DNA of 64,000 nucleotides from JACCXG01 sp963834305 (GCA_963834305.1 CAWIAX010000005.1:215070-279069); one strand, 5' to 3'. Shown: positions 52,220 to 61,800, numbered from the stretch's first letter. Notes: a model not told the origin generated them from the letters alone. Program-made: numbers and translations.

Positions 52220-54100
52220 GTGTGATGTCTCCCAGCGAGCTCGCGGCCGGCAGGGCCGCCGTCCAGTCCCGGATCGTCAACGATTTCAGCATCCAGGTCG
52301 CCACCGTCAACGGCTCCGGCAGCCAGACCGCGAACCTCGTGCTGCTTCGCGCCATCTTCCAGATGGGCGTGCCGGTGTCGGGCAAGAACATGTTCCCCTC
52401 GAATATTGCCGGGCTGCCGACCTGGTACACGATTCGCGCGAATCGTGACGGCTACGTCGGGCGGAAGAAGGAGGTGGACTTCCTTGTCGCGATGAACGCC
52501 GAAACCGCGCGGGAAGACGTGCTGACCCTGGCGCCCGGCGCGGCGGTGCTCTACGACGAGCCGCTCAAGCTGAACACGCTGCGCACCGACGTGGTGTTCT
52601 ACCCGGTGCCGTTCGACAAGATCGTCGCCGAGGTCTGCAAGGACGCGAAGCTGCGCCGTCTCGTCAAGAACATGATCTACGACGGCGTGCTCTCGCAGCT
52701 GCTCAACGTCGATCTCACGCAGATGGAGCATGCCCTCCGCAAGCAGATGGGCAAGAAGCTCAAGGCGATCGAGCTGAACCTGGCCGCGCTCGCCGCCGGA
52801 TCCGCCTACGCCGCGGCGCACCTGCCCAAGGCCGATCCCTTCTGGATCGAGCCGATGGACAAGACCGCCGGCATGATCCTCGTCGAGGGCAATGCCGCCG
52901 CGGCGTTCGGGTGCATGATGGCCGGCGTCACCGTCTGCGCCTGGTATCCGATCACCCCGTCCTCGTCGCTGCCGGAAACGCTCATCCAGCTGATGAAGAA
53001 GTACCGCCACGACGCCGAGGGCAAGGCGACCTACGCGATCGTCCAGGCGGAGGACGAGATCGCCTCCATCGGCATGGTGATCGGCGCCGGCTGGGCCGGG
53101 GCCCGGGCCATGACCTCGACGTCGGGGCCGGGCATCTCGCTGATGGGGGAGTTCGCCGGGCTGGCCTACTACGCCGAGGTCCCCGGGCGTGGTCTTCGAC
53201 ATCCAGCGCGTCGGGCCGTCCACCGGCCTGCCGACGCGCACCGCGCAGGGCGACATCCTCAGCACCGCGCTGCTCTCGCACGGCGACACCAAGCAGATCA
53301 TGCTGCTCCCGGCCTCGGTCGAGGAGTGCTACGAGATGGCGATGGACGCGTTCGACCTCGCCGAGCGGTTCCAGTCGCTCATCTTCGTCATGAGCGACCT
53401 CGACCTGGCGATGAACACCTGGATGTCGACGACGTTCACTTATCCCGACCGCCCGCTCGATCGCGGCAAGGTGCTCGATGCCGGGACGCTGGCGCGGCTC
53501 GGCAGCTGGGGGCGCTACAAGGACGTCGACGGCGACGGCATTCCCTACCGCACCATCCCGGGCAACGACATGCCCGCCTACTTCACGCGCGGCTCCGGCC
53601 ACAACGAGAGCGGCCAGTACAGCGAGCGGCCGGACGACTACGTCAACAACATGGACCGGCTGGCGCGGAAGTTCGAGACCGCCCGGCAGCACGTCCCGAA
53701 GCCGGAGATCGTGCACGCCGACGGCGCGACGATCGGCATCATCGGCTACGGCACCAGCCACTGGGCCATCGACGAGTGCCGCGCCCAGCTCGAGCGCGAG
53801 TTCGGCGTCCGCACCGGCTACCTGCGCCTGCGCGCCTACCCGTTCACCGCCGAGCTCGGCGAGTTCATCGATCGCTACGACCGCGTCTATGTCGTCGAGC
53901 AGAATCGTGACGCCCAGATGCTGTCGTTGATGCGCCTGGAGATGGCGCCCGAGCGGAACGCCCGGCTGCGCAGCGTGCTGCACTACAGCGGCCTGCCCAT
54001 CGACGCGCGCTCCGTGACCGACGCCATCGAAACGCAGGAAGGACTCAAGGATCGCCCGCGGCCCGACAGGCTCGTGTCGGCCGGGGTGGGGGAACGATGA
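52216..54100 (+). CDS. korA: 2-oxoacid:ferredoxin oxidoreductase, fused gamma-alpha subunit (KorA-like; one frameshift)
   Basis: With KorB makes succinyl-CoA from 2-oxoglutarate, reducing ferredoxin. About 627 residues: gamma domain (about 20-200, VNGSGSQTANLVLLRAIFQMG), then alpha domain (CAWYPITPSSSLPETL, VQAEDEIASIGMVIGAGWAGARAMTSTSGPG, GLPTRTAQGDIL) and a C-terminal domain (VYVVEQNRDAQMLSL). The frame changes near 53188 where an extra G in CCCCGGGCG splits the alpha domain; without it EVPGVVFDIQRVGPSTG reads through. Ends overlapping korB (ATGA). Substrate inferred from the adjacent sucCD. Confidence 0.9.
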
Positions 54101-55144
54101 CGACCACCGCAACACCCGAACCCGGGAAGAAGATCAACCGCATCGGCCTCGAGGTGCAGCCCTACCGCGGCGGCAAGACCACCTTGTGCGCCGGCTGCGG
54201 CCACAACGCCATCTCCGAGCGCATCATCGACGCGTTCTTCGAGATGGGCGTCGACCCGAAGGGCGTGATCAAGCTGTCGGGGATCGGCTGCTCGAGCAAG
54301 AGCCCGGCCTATTTCCTCGGCGCCGCGCACGGCTTCAACACCGTGCACGGCCGCATGCCGTCGGTCGGCACCGGGGCGGTGCTCGCCAACCGCAAGCTGC
54401 TGGCGATTGGCGTCAGCGGCGACGGCGACACCGGCGCGATCGGCATCGGCCAGTTCGTGCACCTGATGCGGCGCAACGTGCCGATCATCTACATCATCGA
54501 GGACAACGGCTGCTACGGCCTGACCAAGGGGCAGTTCTCGCCGACCGCGGACGTCGGCTCCAAGGCGAAGATCGGGCACGCCGAACGAGCTGCCGCCGAT
54601 CGACACCTGCTCGCTGGCCATCGACCTCGGCGCCTCGTTCGTCGCCCGGTCGTTCTCGGGCGACAAGAAGCAGCTGCTCGCGATCCTCAAGGCGGCGCTC
54701 AGCCACCGCGGCACCTGCATGATCGACGTGCTGTCGCCCTGCGTGACGTTCAACGACCACGAAGGCTCGACCAAGAGCTACGCCTACGTGAAGGACCACG
54801 AGGAGGCGCTCGGCGAGATCAGCTTCGTGCCGTACTTCGAGGACATCACCATCGAATACGAGCCCGGCACCACCACCGAGGTGAAGCTGCACGACGGCTC
54901 GAAGCTGTACCTGAAGAAGGTGAGCGAGGACTACAACCCGACCGACAAGCACGCCGCGCTGCGGCTGCTGCAGGAGACCGACAAGCGTGGCGAGTTCGCC
55001 ACCGGCATCCTCTACGTCGCGCCGGACAAGGCAGACTTCGTCGACATGATGCACATGGTCGAGGACCCGCTGGCGACCCTGCCGCTCGACCGCATCAGGC
55101 CGCCGCAGTCCGCGCTCGACGAGTTCATGGACGCCCACCGGTAG
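54097..55144 (+). CDS. korB: 2-oxoacid:ferredoxin oxidoreductase beta subunit (KorB-like; one frameshift)
   Basis: Thiamine-diphosphate subunit with one 4Fe-4S cluster, about 348 residues. Cluster and TPP motifs: LCAGCGHNAI, SGIGCSSKSP, GDGDTGAIGIGQFVHLMRRN and DNGCYGLTKGQFSPT. The frame changes near 54580: removing one G from ATCGGGCAC restores KIGTPNELPPIDTCSL and the rest (IDVLSPCVTFNDHEGSTKSY). Not E1/E2/E3-type 2-oxoglutarate dehydrogenase; no odhA is in the window. Confidence 0.92.
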
Positions 55145-55158
55145 GGCGCCGGCCCGGC

Positions 55159-55356
55159 CTAGCCCCCTTCGGTCTCGTCCAGGTTGGCGCCCAGCCGGTC
55201 CTCTGCCGTCCCGATCGGATCGTTCGGCATCCCGTTCGCGTCCACGCCTGAACCGTTGGGATTGCCCTGGTTGGGCTCGTCGGATGGCTTGTCGCCTTCG
55301 ACCGCCCCGATGTGCTCGTCTTCCCCGTGCTGCGCTGCTGGCGTCTTGTCGGTCAT
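55159..55356 (-). CDS. Small acidic, probably disordered protein
   Basis: 65 residues rich in Asp, Glu, Asn, Gly and Pro with no hydrophobic core; the C-terminus reads DANGMPNDPIGTAEDRLGAN. The ATG at 55356 has a good GGGAGAGG ribosome site 6 nt away, which favours a real gene. Convergent with korB. Function unknown. Confidence 0.6.
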   Translation of the reverse strand: MTDKTPAAQHGEDEHIGAVEGDKPSDEPNQGNPNGSGVDANGMPNDPIGTAEDRLGANLDETEGG

Positions 55357-55425
55357 TGCTGCCTCTCCCCCGTTTCCGCCCCTGCGTTCCCCTGAAGCCT
55401 ACTGCCGACGGCGGCTGCAGCCATA

Positions 55426-55431
55426 TATAAT
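55426..55431 (+). promoter_or_regulatory. -10 box of ndk (near-leaderless)
   Basis: TATAAT, 9 nt before the ATG at 55441. AAGGA falls directly against the ATG, too close to act as a normal ribosome site. Confidence 0.45.
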
Positions 55432-55440
55432 TCCAAGGAT

Positions 55441-55857
55441 ATGGAACGCACATTGGCCATCATCAAGCCGGACGCCGTGGCCGCACGCCACACGGGCCGG
55501 ATCATTCAACGTATCGAAGAGGCCGGATTCCAGATCCGTGCCATGCGCATGCTGCACCTGTCGGGGAAGGAAGCCGAAGGCTTCTACGCCGTCCACCGCG
55601 AGCGCCCGTTCTTCGGCAGCCTCACGACGTTCATGTCGCGGGGACCGGTGGTGGTGCTGGCGCTCGAGGCCCCGGACGCGATCAAGAAGTGGCGGACCCT
55701 GATGGGCGCGACCGACCCGGCAAAGGCCGACGCCGGGACGCTGCGCAAGGAGTTCGGCCAGTCGATCGAGAACAACGCGACGCACGGCTCGGACGCACCC
55801 GAGACCGCGGCGTTCGAGCTCGGCTACTTCTTCCCCGGGCTGGAACTGGCGCGGTAG
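55441..55857 (+). CDS. ndk: Nucleoside-diphosphate kinase
   Basis: 138 residues; moves the gamma phosphate between nucleoside triphosphates. ERTLAIIKPDAV, FFGSLTTFMSRGPVVVLALE, MGATDPAKADAGTLRKEFG and the active-site His in NATHGSDAPETAAFE. Followed by DUF2905 after 4 bp. Confidence 0.97.
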   Translation: MERTLAIIKPDAVAARHTGRIIQRIEEAGFQIRAMRMLHLSGKEAEGFYAVHRERPFFGSLTTFMSRGPVVVLALEAPDAIKKWRTLMGATDPAKADAGTLRKEFGQSIENNATHGSDAPETAAFELGYFFPGLELAR

Positions 55858-55861
55858 GCCG

Positions 55862-56056
55862 ATGGGCAAGCTGCTCGTCATCGTCGGGATCGTCGTGGCG
55901 GGGATCGGGCTGCTGGTCATGATGGGCCTGCCGCTCGGGCGCCTGCCCGGCGACATCTCGTACCGGCGCGGGAACACCACGTTCTATTTCCCGCTCGCGA
56001 CGTCGATTGTGGCCAGCATCCTGCTCACCCTCCTTCTGGCGCTGTTCCGGCGCTGA
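55862..56056 (+). CDS. DUF2905 small membrane protein
   Basis: 64 residues with two hydrophobic helices (LLVIVGIVVAGIGLLVMMG and LATSIVASILLTLLLALF) around the diagnostic LPGDISYRRGNTTFYFPL. Widespread conserved inner-membrane family of unknown function; next to ndk here. Confidence 0.88.
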   Translation: MGKLLVIVGIVVAGIGLLVMMGLPLGRLPGDISYRRGNTTFYFPLATSIVASILLTLLLALFRR

Positions 56057-56177
56057 CAGCGGACCCGCCAGACGCCGGGAGTGCCGCGAACCGTGAAATC
56101 GCAGACAATGCCGTCGGCGGGCCGCGGCCCCGCCGTGGCGCGGGGGATGTCCGTTAACGCGATGTGAGGTTCAGACG

Positions 56178-56732
56178 TTGGCCATCAAAGCAGACAGGTG
56201 GATCAAGAAGATGGCGCTCGAGCACGGCATGATCGAGCCGTTCGAGGATCGCCAGGTGCGCGCGGGCGTGGTGTCGTACGGGTTGTCGTCGTACGGCTAC
56301 GACATCCGGGTGGCCGACGAGTTCAAGGTGTTCACCAACGTGAACAACGCGCTCATCGACCCCAAGAACTTCGACCCGCGGTCGTTCGTCGACATCAAGT
56401 CGGACACGGTGATCGTGCCGCCCAATTCGTTTGCGCTGGCGCGGACCGTCGAATACTTCCGCATTCCCCGCGATGTCCTGACGGTGTGCCTGGGCAAGTC
56501 CACCTACGCCCGCTGCGGCATCATCGTCAATGTGACGCCGTTCGAGCCCGAGTGGGAGGGCACGGCCACGCTCGAGATCTCGAATACCACGCCGCTCCCG
56601 GCCAAGGTCTACGCGAACGAAGGCATCGCGCAGGTGCTGTTCTTCCAGAGCGACGAGCCGTGCGAGGTGTCGTACGCCGACAAGAAGGGGAAGTACCTGA
56701 AGCAGCAGGAAGTCACGCTGCCGAGGATCTAG
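56178..56732 (+). CDS. dcd: dCTP deaminase
   Basis: 184 residues; makes dUTP from dCTP for thymidylate synthesis. SYGLSSYGYDIRVADEF, PPNSFALARTVEYF, CLGKSTYARCGI (catalytic segment), VTPFEPEWEGTATLEISN and NEGIAQVLFF. The start is TTG 56178 with GTGAGG upstream; no ATG fits the family N-terminus (MAIKADRWI). Confidence 0.94.
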   Translation: MAIKADRWIKKMALEHGMIEPFEDRQVRAGVVSYGLSSYGYDIRVADEFKVFTNVNNALIDPKNFDPRSFVDIKSDTVIVPPNSFALARTVEYFRIPRDVLTVCLGKSTYARCGIIVNVTPFEPEWEGTATLEISNTTPLPAKVYANEGIAQVLFFQSDEPCEVSYADKKGKYLKQQEVTLPRI

Positions 56733-56745
56733 TCCGGGCTGGCAC

Positions 56746-57489
56746 TCAGCCCAGGCGCATCCGCACGTCGAGCATCGGCAGCGCGTCTTCCGCCGGGGCG
56801 GCGATCGCGAGATCGACTGTGCCGGCCGCGCCGGTGGCGCCGGGATTGATTTCGGCCGTGAAGGCCCCTGCCCGATGCGCCTGGTGGAGCAGGCCGGCCG
56901 CCGGATAGACCTGCGACGAGGTGCCGACCGAGAGGAAGACGTCGGCGCCGGCCGCCGCCCGTGACGAGCGCTCGAGCACGTCCATGTCGATTGCTTCTCC
57001 GAACCAGATGACGCCCGGCCGGGCGAGGCCGCCGCAGGCCGGACAGGTGGGCGGCAGCGCCGGCAGGGGCGCCGTCCGATCCTCCCAGCGCGGGGCGCCG
57101 CATCCGGCCGCGCACTGCAGTTCCCAGATCGAGCCGTGGAAGCGGATGATGTTGGCCGTGCCCGCGCGTTCGTGCAGGCCGTCGACGTTCTGGGTAATGA
57201 GCGTGAACCCCTGGCGCGCGCTCCACCGGGCGAGGACGTCGTGCGCCGCGTTCGGCAGGCAGGCGGCCAGCATCGCGCGGCGCCAGTCGTACCATTCCCA
57301 GACCGTCCGCGGGTCGTGTGCGAAGGCCTCCGGCGTGGACAGATCTTCGACGCGGTAGTTGCGCCACAGGCCGTGCTCTCCGCGGAACGTCGGCACGCCG
57401 CTGGCCGCCGACACGCCGCTGCCGGTGACGATAACGAGGGCGCGTGCAGCGCGGAGGCGGGTGACGAGCTCTTCGGTGTCAACGGGCAT
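56746..57489 (-). CDS. cobB: NAD-dependent protein deacylase, sirtuin family
   Basis: 247 residues. NAD fold GSGVSAASGVPTFRGEHGLW, ITQNVDGLHERAG, catalytic FHGS, zinc pairs CAAGC and CPAC, and GVIWFGEAI, SVGTSSQVYPAAGL. Tyr/Arg in WEWYDWRR (residues near 65) match the desuccinylase-type pocket of class III sirtuins. ATG 57489 chosen; the frame is open to 57834 but lacks family sequence. Confidence 0.93.
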   Translation of the reverse strand: MPVDTEELVTRLRAARALVIVTGSGVSAASGVPTFRGEHGLWRNYRVEDLSTPEAFAHDPRTVWEWYDWRRAMLAACLPNAAHDVLARWSARQGFTLITQNVDGLHERAGTANIIRFHGSIWELQCAAGCGAPRWEDRTAPLPALPPTCPACGGLARPGVIWFGEAIDMDVLERSSRAAAGADVFLSVGTSSQVYPAAGLLHQAHRAGAFTAEINPGATGAAGTVDLAIAAPAEDALPMLDVRMRLG

Positions 57490-57558
57490 CGGTGTGGTCT
57501 GCTCCTCGATGGACCGCGGCGCCAGGCGCCCGTCCGGGCGGGGGCGGGGGAGCCGGTT

Positions 57559-57564
57559 TAAGAT
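57559..57564 (+). promoter_or_regulatory. -10 box of the HIRAN-like gene (leaderless)
   Basis: TAAGAT ending 6 nt before the ATG at 57571. Confidence 0.35.
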
Positions 57565-57570
57565 CCACGA

Positions 57571-57906
57571 ATGCCCGATTCTATCCTCGAGCGCATTCCG
57601 GTGGTGGGCGGACTCGGCTATATCGAGCGGGTCCGGCGGGTGCCGTCTTCGTTCACCGCCGTGCTGCAGGTGGAGCCGGAGAACCGGTATTTCCGGCACG
57701 CCATCGCGGTGCTGAGTGGCGGGGAGCGGGTGGGCTACGTGGCGCCGGAGATTGCGCGAGCGTACTACGACCGGGTGCGGGATGCGCCCGAGCCGCTGAG
57801 CTGCCCGGGTCGGCGCGCCAGCCATTCGGACCACGAGACGTCGGGCGTGGAGTTGCTGCTGGATTTCAGCGGGTTGCCCGCGGTAGAGCCGGCTGGGGGA
57901 GCCTGA
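57571..57906 (+). CDS. Small protein with a HIRAN-like segment
   Basis: 111 residues. The middle (LQVEPENRYFRHAIAVLSGG then ERVGYVAPEIARAYYDRV) looks like the HIRAN pattern seen in DNA-repair helicases and stand-alone bacterial proteins, which bind DNA 3' ends. The N-terminus (MPDSILERIPVVGGLGYIE) and C-terminus are not recognised. Lies just upstream of tRNA-fMet. Family call is tentative. Confidence 0.6.
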   Translation: MPDSILERIPVVGGLGYIERVRRVPSSFTAVLQVEPENRYFRHAIAVLSGGERVGYVAPEIARAYYDRVRDAPEPLSCPGRRASHSDHETSGVELLLDFSGLPAVEPAGGA

Positions 57907-57963
57907 GAGGCTGGCGTGTGGTTGACCCGGGCGGTAGCGGGTGGTACACTGGAATTCTTCTGA

Positions 57964-58018
<55 letters not shown>

Positions 58019-58040
<22 letters not shown>

Positions 58041-59636
58041 AAGATACTTGCAGGGAAAGGTCGTCGGATTCCGACGACCTTTTCGCTTTGTACGGTCGCC
58101 CCCAGCATGGCCGCCAGATTGCCTCTCAGCTCGATGCCGAGTTCCTTTCCGTTCGCCGCTGGAGTGAGCACGATGGCGTCCACGAGGCCGCGCAGGGCCT
58201 CGGTCGCCTCCGACACGACTTTCGGGCTGCTGAAGCGCCTCGGCGAGTTCTGTGACCTTCGTGCGGTAGATGCGGGCCATCTCCGGATGCAGAAGGGGTG
58301 GCGGCTCGTCAGCCGCGGCGACCTTTGCCTGGAGCGCTTCGCGTCGCAATGCATTCGCCTTCAGCTCGTCCCTGACCTCGCTCGCAGGCACGCCGTCCAT
58401 GATGGACTCGACCAGTTTCTTGCGGCGAGCCTCGATCCGCTCGATCTCGCGTTCGGCCGCGGAGAAGTCCGCACGGTGCTGCATGCGCAGCCGGTTCATC
58501 TCGCGCGTGAACTCATCGCAGAACTCTTCGAACAATTCCTGATTCAGCAGCTTCTCTTGTAGCGCCTCAAGTACGCGCGATTCGACCTCGTCGCGGCGGA
58601 TGGTCAGACCGTTGTCGCAGATACCCTTGTACCGTGCTCCGAAGCACGACAACCGGTTCGCGCTGGCCATGATGAAACCCGAGCCGCACACGCCGCACTT
58701 CGTCAGCCCGGAGAACAGGTACTGCGGGCGCCGCGCTCCTCCCATATTGCCGCTGTCCGCGACCGCGCGCCTCGTTGTCCTCTGTCGCTCTTTCGCGGCG
58801 TTCCACAACTCGTCGCTGATGATGCGCAGCGTCGGGACGCCTTTGGTGATCCACTCGGCCGACGGATTCAGTCTCGACACGCGCTTGCCCGTGTCCGGGT
58901 TCTTCACGTAGCGCAGACGATTCCAGACCATCCGCCCGAGGTACAGTTCGTTGTTCAGGATGCCGGTTCCGCGCTTCGGATTGCCGTGAACTGTGCTCGG
59001 GCTCCAGCTTCCACCGAACGGGCCTGCGATGCCTTCCCGGTTCAGCGCCTTGACGATGGCTTCGGGCGACAAGCCGGCCACGAAGTCGCGGAAGATCCGT
59101 TCGACAACCGCCGCCTGTTCTGGGTCGATCTCTCGCTCACCGGTTGTGACGGATCCGGCGCTCAGCGCCTTGACGACGCGATAGCCGTAGCAGAGACCGC
59201 CGGCCGACTTGCCGTCCTCGATGCGACCGCGGAGTCCGCGGTGTGTCTTCTCGGCGAGATCCTTGAGGAACAGGGCGTTCATCGTGCCCTTGAAGCCGAT
59301 GTGCAGATGCGTGATGTCACCTTCGGCGAGCGTGACGATGTTCACGCCGGCGAAGGTGAGGCGCTTGAAGAGACCGGCCGTGTCTTCCTGGTCGCGGCTG
59401 AAGCGGTCCAACGACTCGGCGAGCACGACGTCGAATCGATGGTTCAGCGCGTCGCGCATCAGCGCCTGGAACCCCGCGCGCAGCAACGTCGCACCGGACA
59501 CGGCATGGTCCGTGTACTCCTCGCAGATTGCCCAGCCCTGCCGCTCTGCAAACGTGCGGCACACGCGCAGTTGATCGGCGATCGATGCGTCCCGCTGGTT
59601 GTCCGAGGAGTAGCGCGCGTAGAGAGCGATTTTCAC
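58019..59636 (-). CDS. Large serine recombinase/integrase (one frameshift)
   Basis: About 539 residues. Resolvase domain with catalytic Ser in ALYARYSSDNQRD, ESLDRFSRDQEDTAG and an R-rich E helix; recombinase domain (GGLCYGYRVVK, NPKRGTGILNNELYLGRMVW); zinc ribbon (CGVCGSGF, CFGARYKGICDN); coiled coil (AAEREIERIEARRKKLVESI). The frame changes near 58232 (extra G), after which FSSPKVVSEATEALRGLVDAIVL continues to a stop at 58019, inside the tRNA. The last 20 or so residues are encoded by the terminator and tRNA end. Probably integrates the island. Confidence 0.88.
58056..58082. terminator. Perfect-stem terminator after tRNA-fMet
   Basis: AAAGGTCGTCGG pairs with CCGACGACCTTT over a 3-nt loop and is flanked by A's on the left and T's on the right, so it can act on both strands. 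It terminates tRNA-fMet, yet also lies within the last codons of the recombinase frame. Confidence 0.7.
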
Positions 59637-59646
59637 GTCCTGGACC

Positions 59647-59839
59647 TCATTGAACCGTTCGTGACTGCTGCCTCAGTTCCAGCTCGAAGAACTCGCGTGC
59701 GGCCTGCCGCGCCAGGGCGCGAACGAACGCGCGAAGCGGCGCGTCCGCGCCATTGCCGCTGCGCACCGCTGTCCTTCGCACGAGCGCGAGTCCAATGCCG
59801 CCGGCCGCGTCCCGTTCGTGGCGATCGTCTTTCGGCCAT
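59647..59839 (-). CDS. Small ORF upstream of the recombinase (one frameshift)
   Basis: Removing one A in GAAAGAC near 59830 gives a 63-residue reading from ATG 59839: MAEDDRHERDAAGGIGLALV, then a region with PLRAFVRALARQAAREFFELELRQQ to a stop 10 bp before the recombinase start. Helical and charged. A cotranscribed accessory of the recombinase is possible; I know no family for it. Confidence 0.4.
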
Positions 59840-60860
59840 GATACGCCTGCTCATTCCGAGCGTCGATGCCGCTGTCGTTCATGGTGAATGGGCGCGCTGA
59901 GCGCATCTCCCGACGCATCGACTTCTGACAGGTGTACCGCCGTGGCAGCGTGATGATTGGACGTGTGGTGCACAGTCGGATCTGCGCCTGGCCTGGGACC
60001 GAAGCGCAGTCCGATTCGGTTATCGGTTTCGCGGACGTGACGTCGCACGAACAGACAACCAGGAAGTGGCTTTGAGAAGTGGGGAGCGAACCGTGGTCTG
60101 AGACCGCCGATTCGAACGTGCTCCACACCGGGCGATGTAGAGGGGGGCTGCGAGTGCAGCCAGCGAAGATGATCAGACAGTAGCGCCGTCCCTCGACGTC
60201 GTCAAGCGCTTCCGTGTGGCGACCGTCGATAGTTGCCAGGAAACGGGTCGCGGCTCGCGCGGTCAAGGCCGTCAGCCGCGCGCAGCGCGGGCGGAGCGTA
60301 ACGAGTCATGCGCGCAGCGCCTTGAGCGCGCGAGTTGCGAGCCGCAGCAATCGCTGCGCGACGGCCGCTGTTCGCGACGCGGATCTGTACGCCTTCAATC
60401 CCGCCTCGGACGCACACGTCCGACGACGACGCGCTCCGGCTGAGCCAGAGACAGCGTGGCGTGAGCGACCACCTCGCTGGCCGCAGGCTTGGCAGGCCAA
60501 GCGGTCCAAAATGGTGGTCGCTCACGCCACGGTACTGCGATTGACCGCCTCGCCAAGAGCATCGCCCTTGTCGGGCGGCACAGAGCGCCGCCCCGATGCG
60601 CGTGTTCAGCAACCCACAGCGCTGATTGAAGTTGGCGCGGAGCAGCGCATAGCGAGCCGCACTGTCATCGACCCCGATTCGTGTCGGGCCAGGTGGAGGA
60701 GAGGGGGGAACACCTCGCGCGTGGCCCTGTTCCCCCACTGTGTTCCCCCTCCTGTTCCCCTCGGACATCGACAGCTGAGAAGCCAATATCCGCGGCGCGC
60801 TCATCCAGCTGCGAATCGAACTCGCGATCCAGTGCGATCCGGATCAGCTAAGATCCGGCC
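59840..60860. other. 1-kb stretch without a supported gene
   Basis: Many short overlapping frames on both strands are Arg/Ala-rich and show no domain, ribosome site or consistent codon use. The stretch contains the long inverted repeat at 60456-60530 and several shorter GC-rich palindromes. Probably noncoding or decayed island DNA. Confidence 0.55.
60456..60530. repeat. 18-bp perfect inverted repeat with nested hairpin
   Basis: GTGGCGTGAGCGACCACC (60456-60473) is the exact reverse complement of 60513-60530. The 39-bp centre contains a second palindrome, CTTGGC-AG-GCCAAG. The whole could fold as one 75-nt stem in RNA or single-stranded DNA. No transposase is adjacent. Confidence 0.75.
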
Positions 60861-61082
60861 ATGAAGCGCCGAGCCGCGGACATCCTGAAGGACGCATTGG
60901 CGCTCCCTGCCGAGGCTCGCGCGGCGCTTGCCAGACAGTCGCGCGACAGCCTCGATCCGCATTCGGAAGTACATCGCAGGCACTTCGTTCGAGCGAGACG
61001 TCGCGCCCTCAAACGACTTCGCGACGGCCTGGATCTGCAGTGGGCACCTGTGACCTCCAGAGACGAGTTGCATCGCCGCTAG
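60861..61082 (+). CDS. Addiction-module antitoxin-like protein (RelB/Unstab_antitox type)
   Basis: 73 residues. The first half (ADILKDALALPAEARAALA then SLD) matches the helix of the putative addiction-module component family; the second half (RALKRLRDGLDLQWAPVTSR) resembles its toxin-binding tail (usually ...VPWEEVRAR). Normal family length. No RelE/ParE toxin follows, so it is an orphan. ATG 60861; no strong ribosome site. Confidence 0.6.
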   Translation: MKRRAADILKDALALPAEARAALARQSRDSLDPHSEVHRRHFVRARRRALKRLRDGLDLQWAPVTSRDELHRR

Positions 61083-61135
61083 AGAACGCCGGGCGTTCGT
61101 CTTCCGAGCGCCAAGGCGTGGCCTCAAAAACACTG

Positions 61136-61157
61136 AAACCGGCCTTGCGGCCGGTTT
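61136..61157 (-). terminator. Rho-independent terminator of the DUF6883-DUF4926 operon
   Basis: AAACCGGCC-loop-GGCCGGTTT, a perfect 9-bp stem. Read on the minus strand it is followed within 6 nt by TTTTT, so it fits the end of the operon whose last stop is at 61213; it may also stop the plus-strand antitoxin transcript. Confidence 0.65.
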
Positions 61158-61212
61158 CGCACCCGCCTCCCAAAGGAAGTGGGGGGATCGATAGTCTGGT
61201 TCGGCGTCGGAA

Positions 61213-61446
61213 TCAGCTGGCGCGCGTCAGCTCGCGAGAATGCGTGATCTCACGGCCGGTGACCGGCCGAGCCGCGGCTGCGTCCACGGTGGCCACGGCG
61301 GCGGTCTTACCGTCGAGCGTCGTGAACTCGACTTCGAACGCCTTCCCGTCAGCGTAGACGTGAACCACTGTACCCACGTCGCCCACTTCGAGGCCTTCAG
61401 CGGGTACGGGCTCCGTCAGCACGACGCGATCGTGTTCCTTGATCAT
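61213..61446 (-). CDS. DUF4926 protein
   Basis: 77 residues: an SH3-like beta barrel pattern (MIKEHDRVVLTEPVPAEGLE, GDVGTVVHVYADGKAFEVEF) typical of DUF4926, with a short polar C-terminal extension. AAGGAG lies ahead of the ATG, overlapping the stop of the preceding DUF6883 gene (9-bp gap). DUF4926 is often encoded with DUF6883. Confidence 0.82.
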   Translation of the reverse strand: MIKEHDRVVLTEPVPAEGLEVGDVGTVVHVYADGKAFEVEFTTLDGKTAAVATVDAAAARPVTGREITHSRELTRAS

Positions 61447-61455
61447 CTCGAATGG

Positions 61456-61800
61456 TCACTCCTTGCCAGGATACGCGGTGACGAGCCGCGGCGCATCTTC
61501 CCCGCGGTCGATGATCCAAACCGTCCTGATCGACCACTGCCGGCCTTCTTCAGTGTGCCCTGACAACCAGCCGTCAACAACATATTTCTCGCCGTGTACC
61601 GATTCGGCACTGCTGACGACCTCCCCCTGCTCGGCAACGTCTCGAAGGGCCTTTATCAGGCGCTCGGGATCCTCCCGGGAGTAGCCGAGCAATCCGAAGA
61701 ACCGCGCTTTCCCGCCATTGTCCGGATGGGCCTCGTTCAGGAGATAGTCGAGCACCTTGCGGCGATCGATCATGGCAAGATGAGCGTGGCGGATCTTCAC
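61456..61800 (-). CDS. DUF6883 protein
   Basis: 114 residues from GTG 61800. MIDRRKVLDYLLNEAHPDNG, KARFFGLLGYSREDPERLI, KYVVDGWLSG and IRTVWIIDRGEDAPRLVTAY follow the DUF6883 pattern. The family is small, soluble, usually paired with DUF4926 and common in mobile regions; no biochemical role is established to my knowledge. The frame extends upstream to 61953 but that part lacks family sequence. Confidence 0.78.
   Translation of the reverse strand: MKIRHAHLAMIDRRKVLDYLLNEAHPDNGGKARFFGLLGYSREDPERLIKALRDVAEQGEVVSSAESVHGEKYVVDGWLSGHTEEGRQWSIRTVWIIDRGEDAPRLVTAYPGKE

Noticed and set aside
60214..60864. 216-codon plus-strand frame in the island
   Set aside because: Low-complexity Arg/Ala/Ser peptide crossing the long inverted repeat, without ribosome site or recognisable domain.
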